Of a stretch of DNA of 24,017 nt, positions 23,900 through 24,017 are shown piece by piece; within the stretch, counting starts at the first letter, position 1; each line of letters begins with the position of its first letter. This DNA is from an uncultured Oscillospiraceae bacterium. Its GTDB lineage: Bacteria; Bacillota; Clostridia; Oscillospirales; Ruminococcaceae. A program made the position numbers and the translations under genes. The DNA is taken from assembly GCA_900540595.1 (NCBI GenBank), contig UQGL01000032.1, positions 1 through 24,017 of the forward strand, given 5' to 3'. The notes under the pieces are model-generated. The model was not told the DNA's origin. It saw only the letters and a program-made list of their open reading frames with translations, and did not search any database.

Positions 23900-24017
23900 A
23901 TGGCAAACCTGATTTTTGACAAGGCCCAAATTGAGGCTGCGATCGACAAGATCGTGGACCGCACGATGCGGATGGACATGACATGGGACTGGCCCTGCGG
24001 TGTTGCCTACTACGGCA
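23900..24017 (+). CDS. GH105/GH88-like unsaturated rhamnogalacturonyl hydrolase (5' part only)
   Basis: Only 39 residues are visible before the right edge. They read IEAAIDKIVDRTMRM, then WDWPCGVAYYG, which closely fits the N-terminal region of YteR-type GH105 enzymes, where a Trp-rich W-W-GV-YG block follows the first helix. These cytoplasmic enzymes remove the unsaturated galacturonyl residue left by rhamnogalacturonan lyases. A strong AAAGGAGG lies 8 bases before the ATG, and no signal peptide is seen. The assignment rests on a short segment, but it agrees with the CE12-like, GH51 and GH112 genes upstream. Confidence 0.7.
   Translation, partial: MANLIFDKAQIEAAIDKIVDRTMRMDMTWDWPCGVAYYG

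Overview
The window reads as chromosomal DNA of a GC-rich, Gram-positive gut anaerobe, most likely a Clostridia member of the Oscillospiraceae (Faecalibacterium/Gemmiger/Subdoligranulum-like). This is inferred, not proven. The reasons are AAGGAGG-type ribosome binding sites, LAGC lipoboxes, -35/-10 promoters of the housekeeping type, a class-I cobalamin riboswitch in front of a lipoprotein cobaltochelatase, an LplABC-type sugar ABC transporter, a GH112 phosphorylase and a DUF6171-type protein. No rRNA, tRNA, CRISPR array, transposase or phage gene was seen.

Region A (1-2906, minus strand) is a B12/cobalt or tetrapyrrole-metal uptake block. It has a promoter, a cobalamin riboswitch, an attenuator hairpin, a lipoprotein CbiK-type cobaltochelatase, a terminator, a two-domain NEAT-like lipoprotein and the start of a BtuF/FhuD-like binding lipoprotein. 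Next to it (2999-3393) lies a broken YitT-family membrane protein gene.

Region B (3417-11643) looks like a sugar-amine (Amadori product or amino-sugar) catabolic locus that is partly decayed. On the minus strand are an SIS-domain deglycase like FrlB, a PfkB kinase like FrlD, a GntR/UTRA repressor, an orphan mannose-family PTS EIIA and a double HAD phosphatase, closed by a terminator. Upstream are a BadF-type amino-sugar kinase and a wreck in which the start of a PTS EIIB gene is joined to the end of a ROK gene. Divergently transcribed are a second SIS protein and an internally deleted EutH-like permease gene. Two near-identical palindromes (ATATTGT-N4-ACAATAT) sit at the two main promoters and are the likely GntR operators. 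The set of two SIS proteins, a kinase and mannose-type PTS remnants recalls the frl and gfr systems of enterobacteria, but the PTS membrane components are gone.

Region C (11729-24017) is a plant-polysaccharide locus. An AraC regulator faces an operon of two permeases and a sugar-binding lipoprotein. Past a strong terminator hairpin come a CE12-like SGNH esterase with an unusual SLH-like tail, a GH112 phosphorylase, a GH51 arabinofuranosidase, a small Cys-rich protein, a MATE exporter and the start of a GH105-like unsaturated glucuronyl/galacturonyl hydrolase. The enzymes lack visible signal peptides. The simplest model is import of branched rhamnogalacturonan-I fragments by the ABC transporter and trimming in the cytoplasm: deacetylation, arabinose removal, phosphorolysis of galactosyl-rhamnose, and removal of the unsaturated uronyl end. 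In that context the GH112 enzyme is more likely a galactosyl-rhamnose phosphorylase than the lacto-N-biose phosphorylase most annotations would give.
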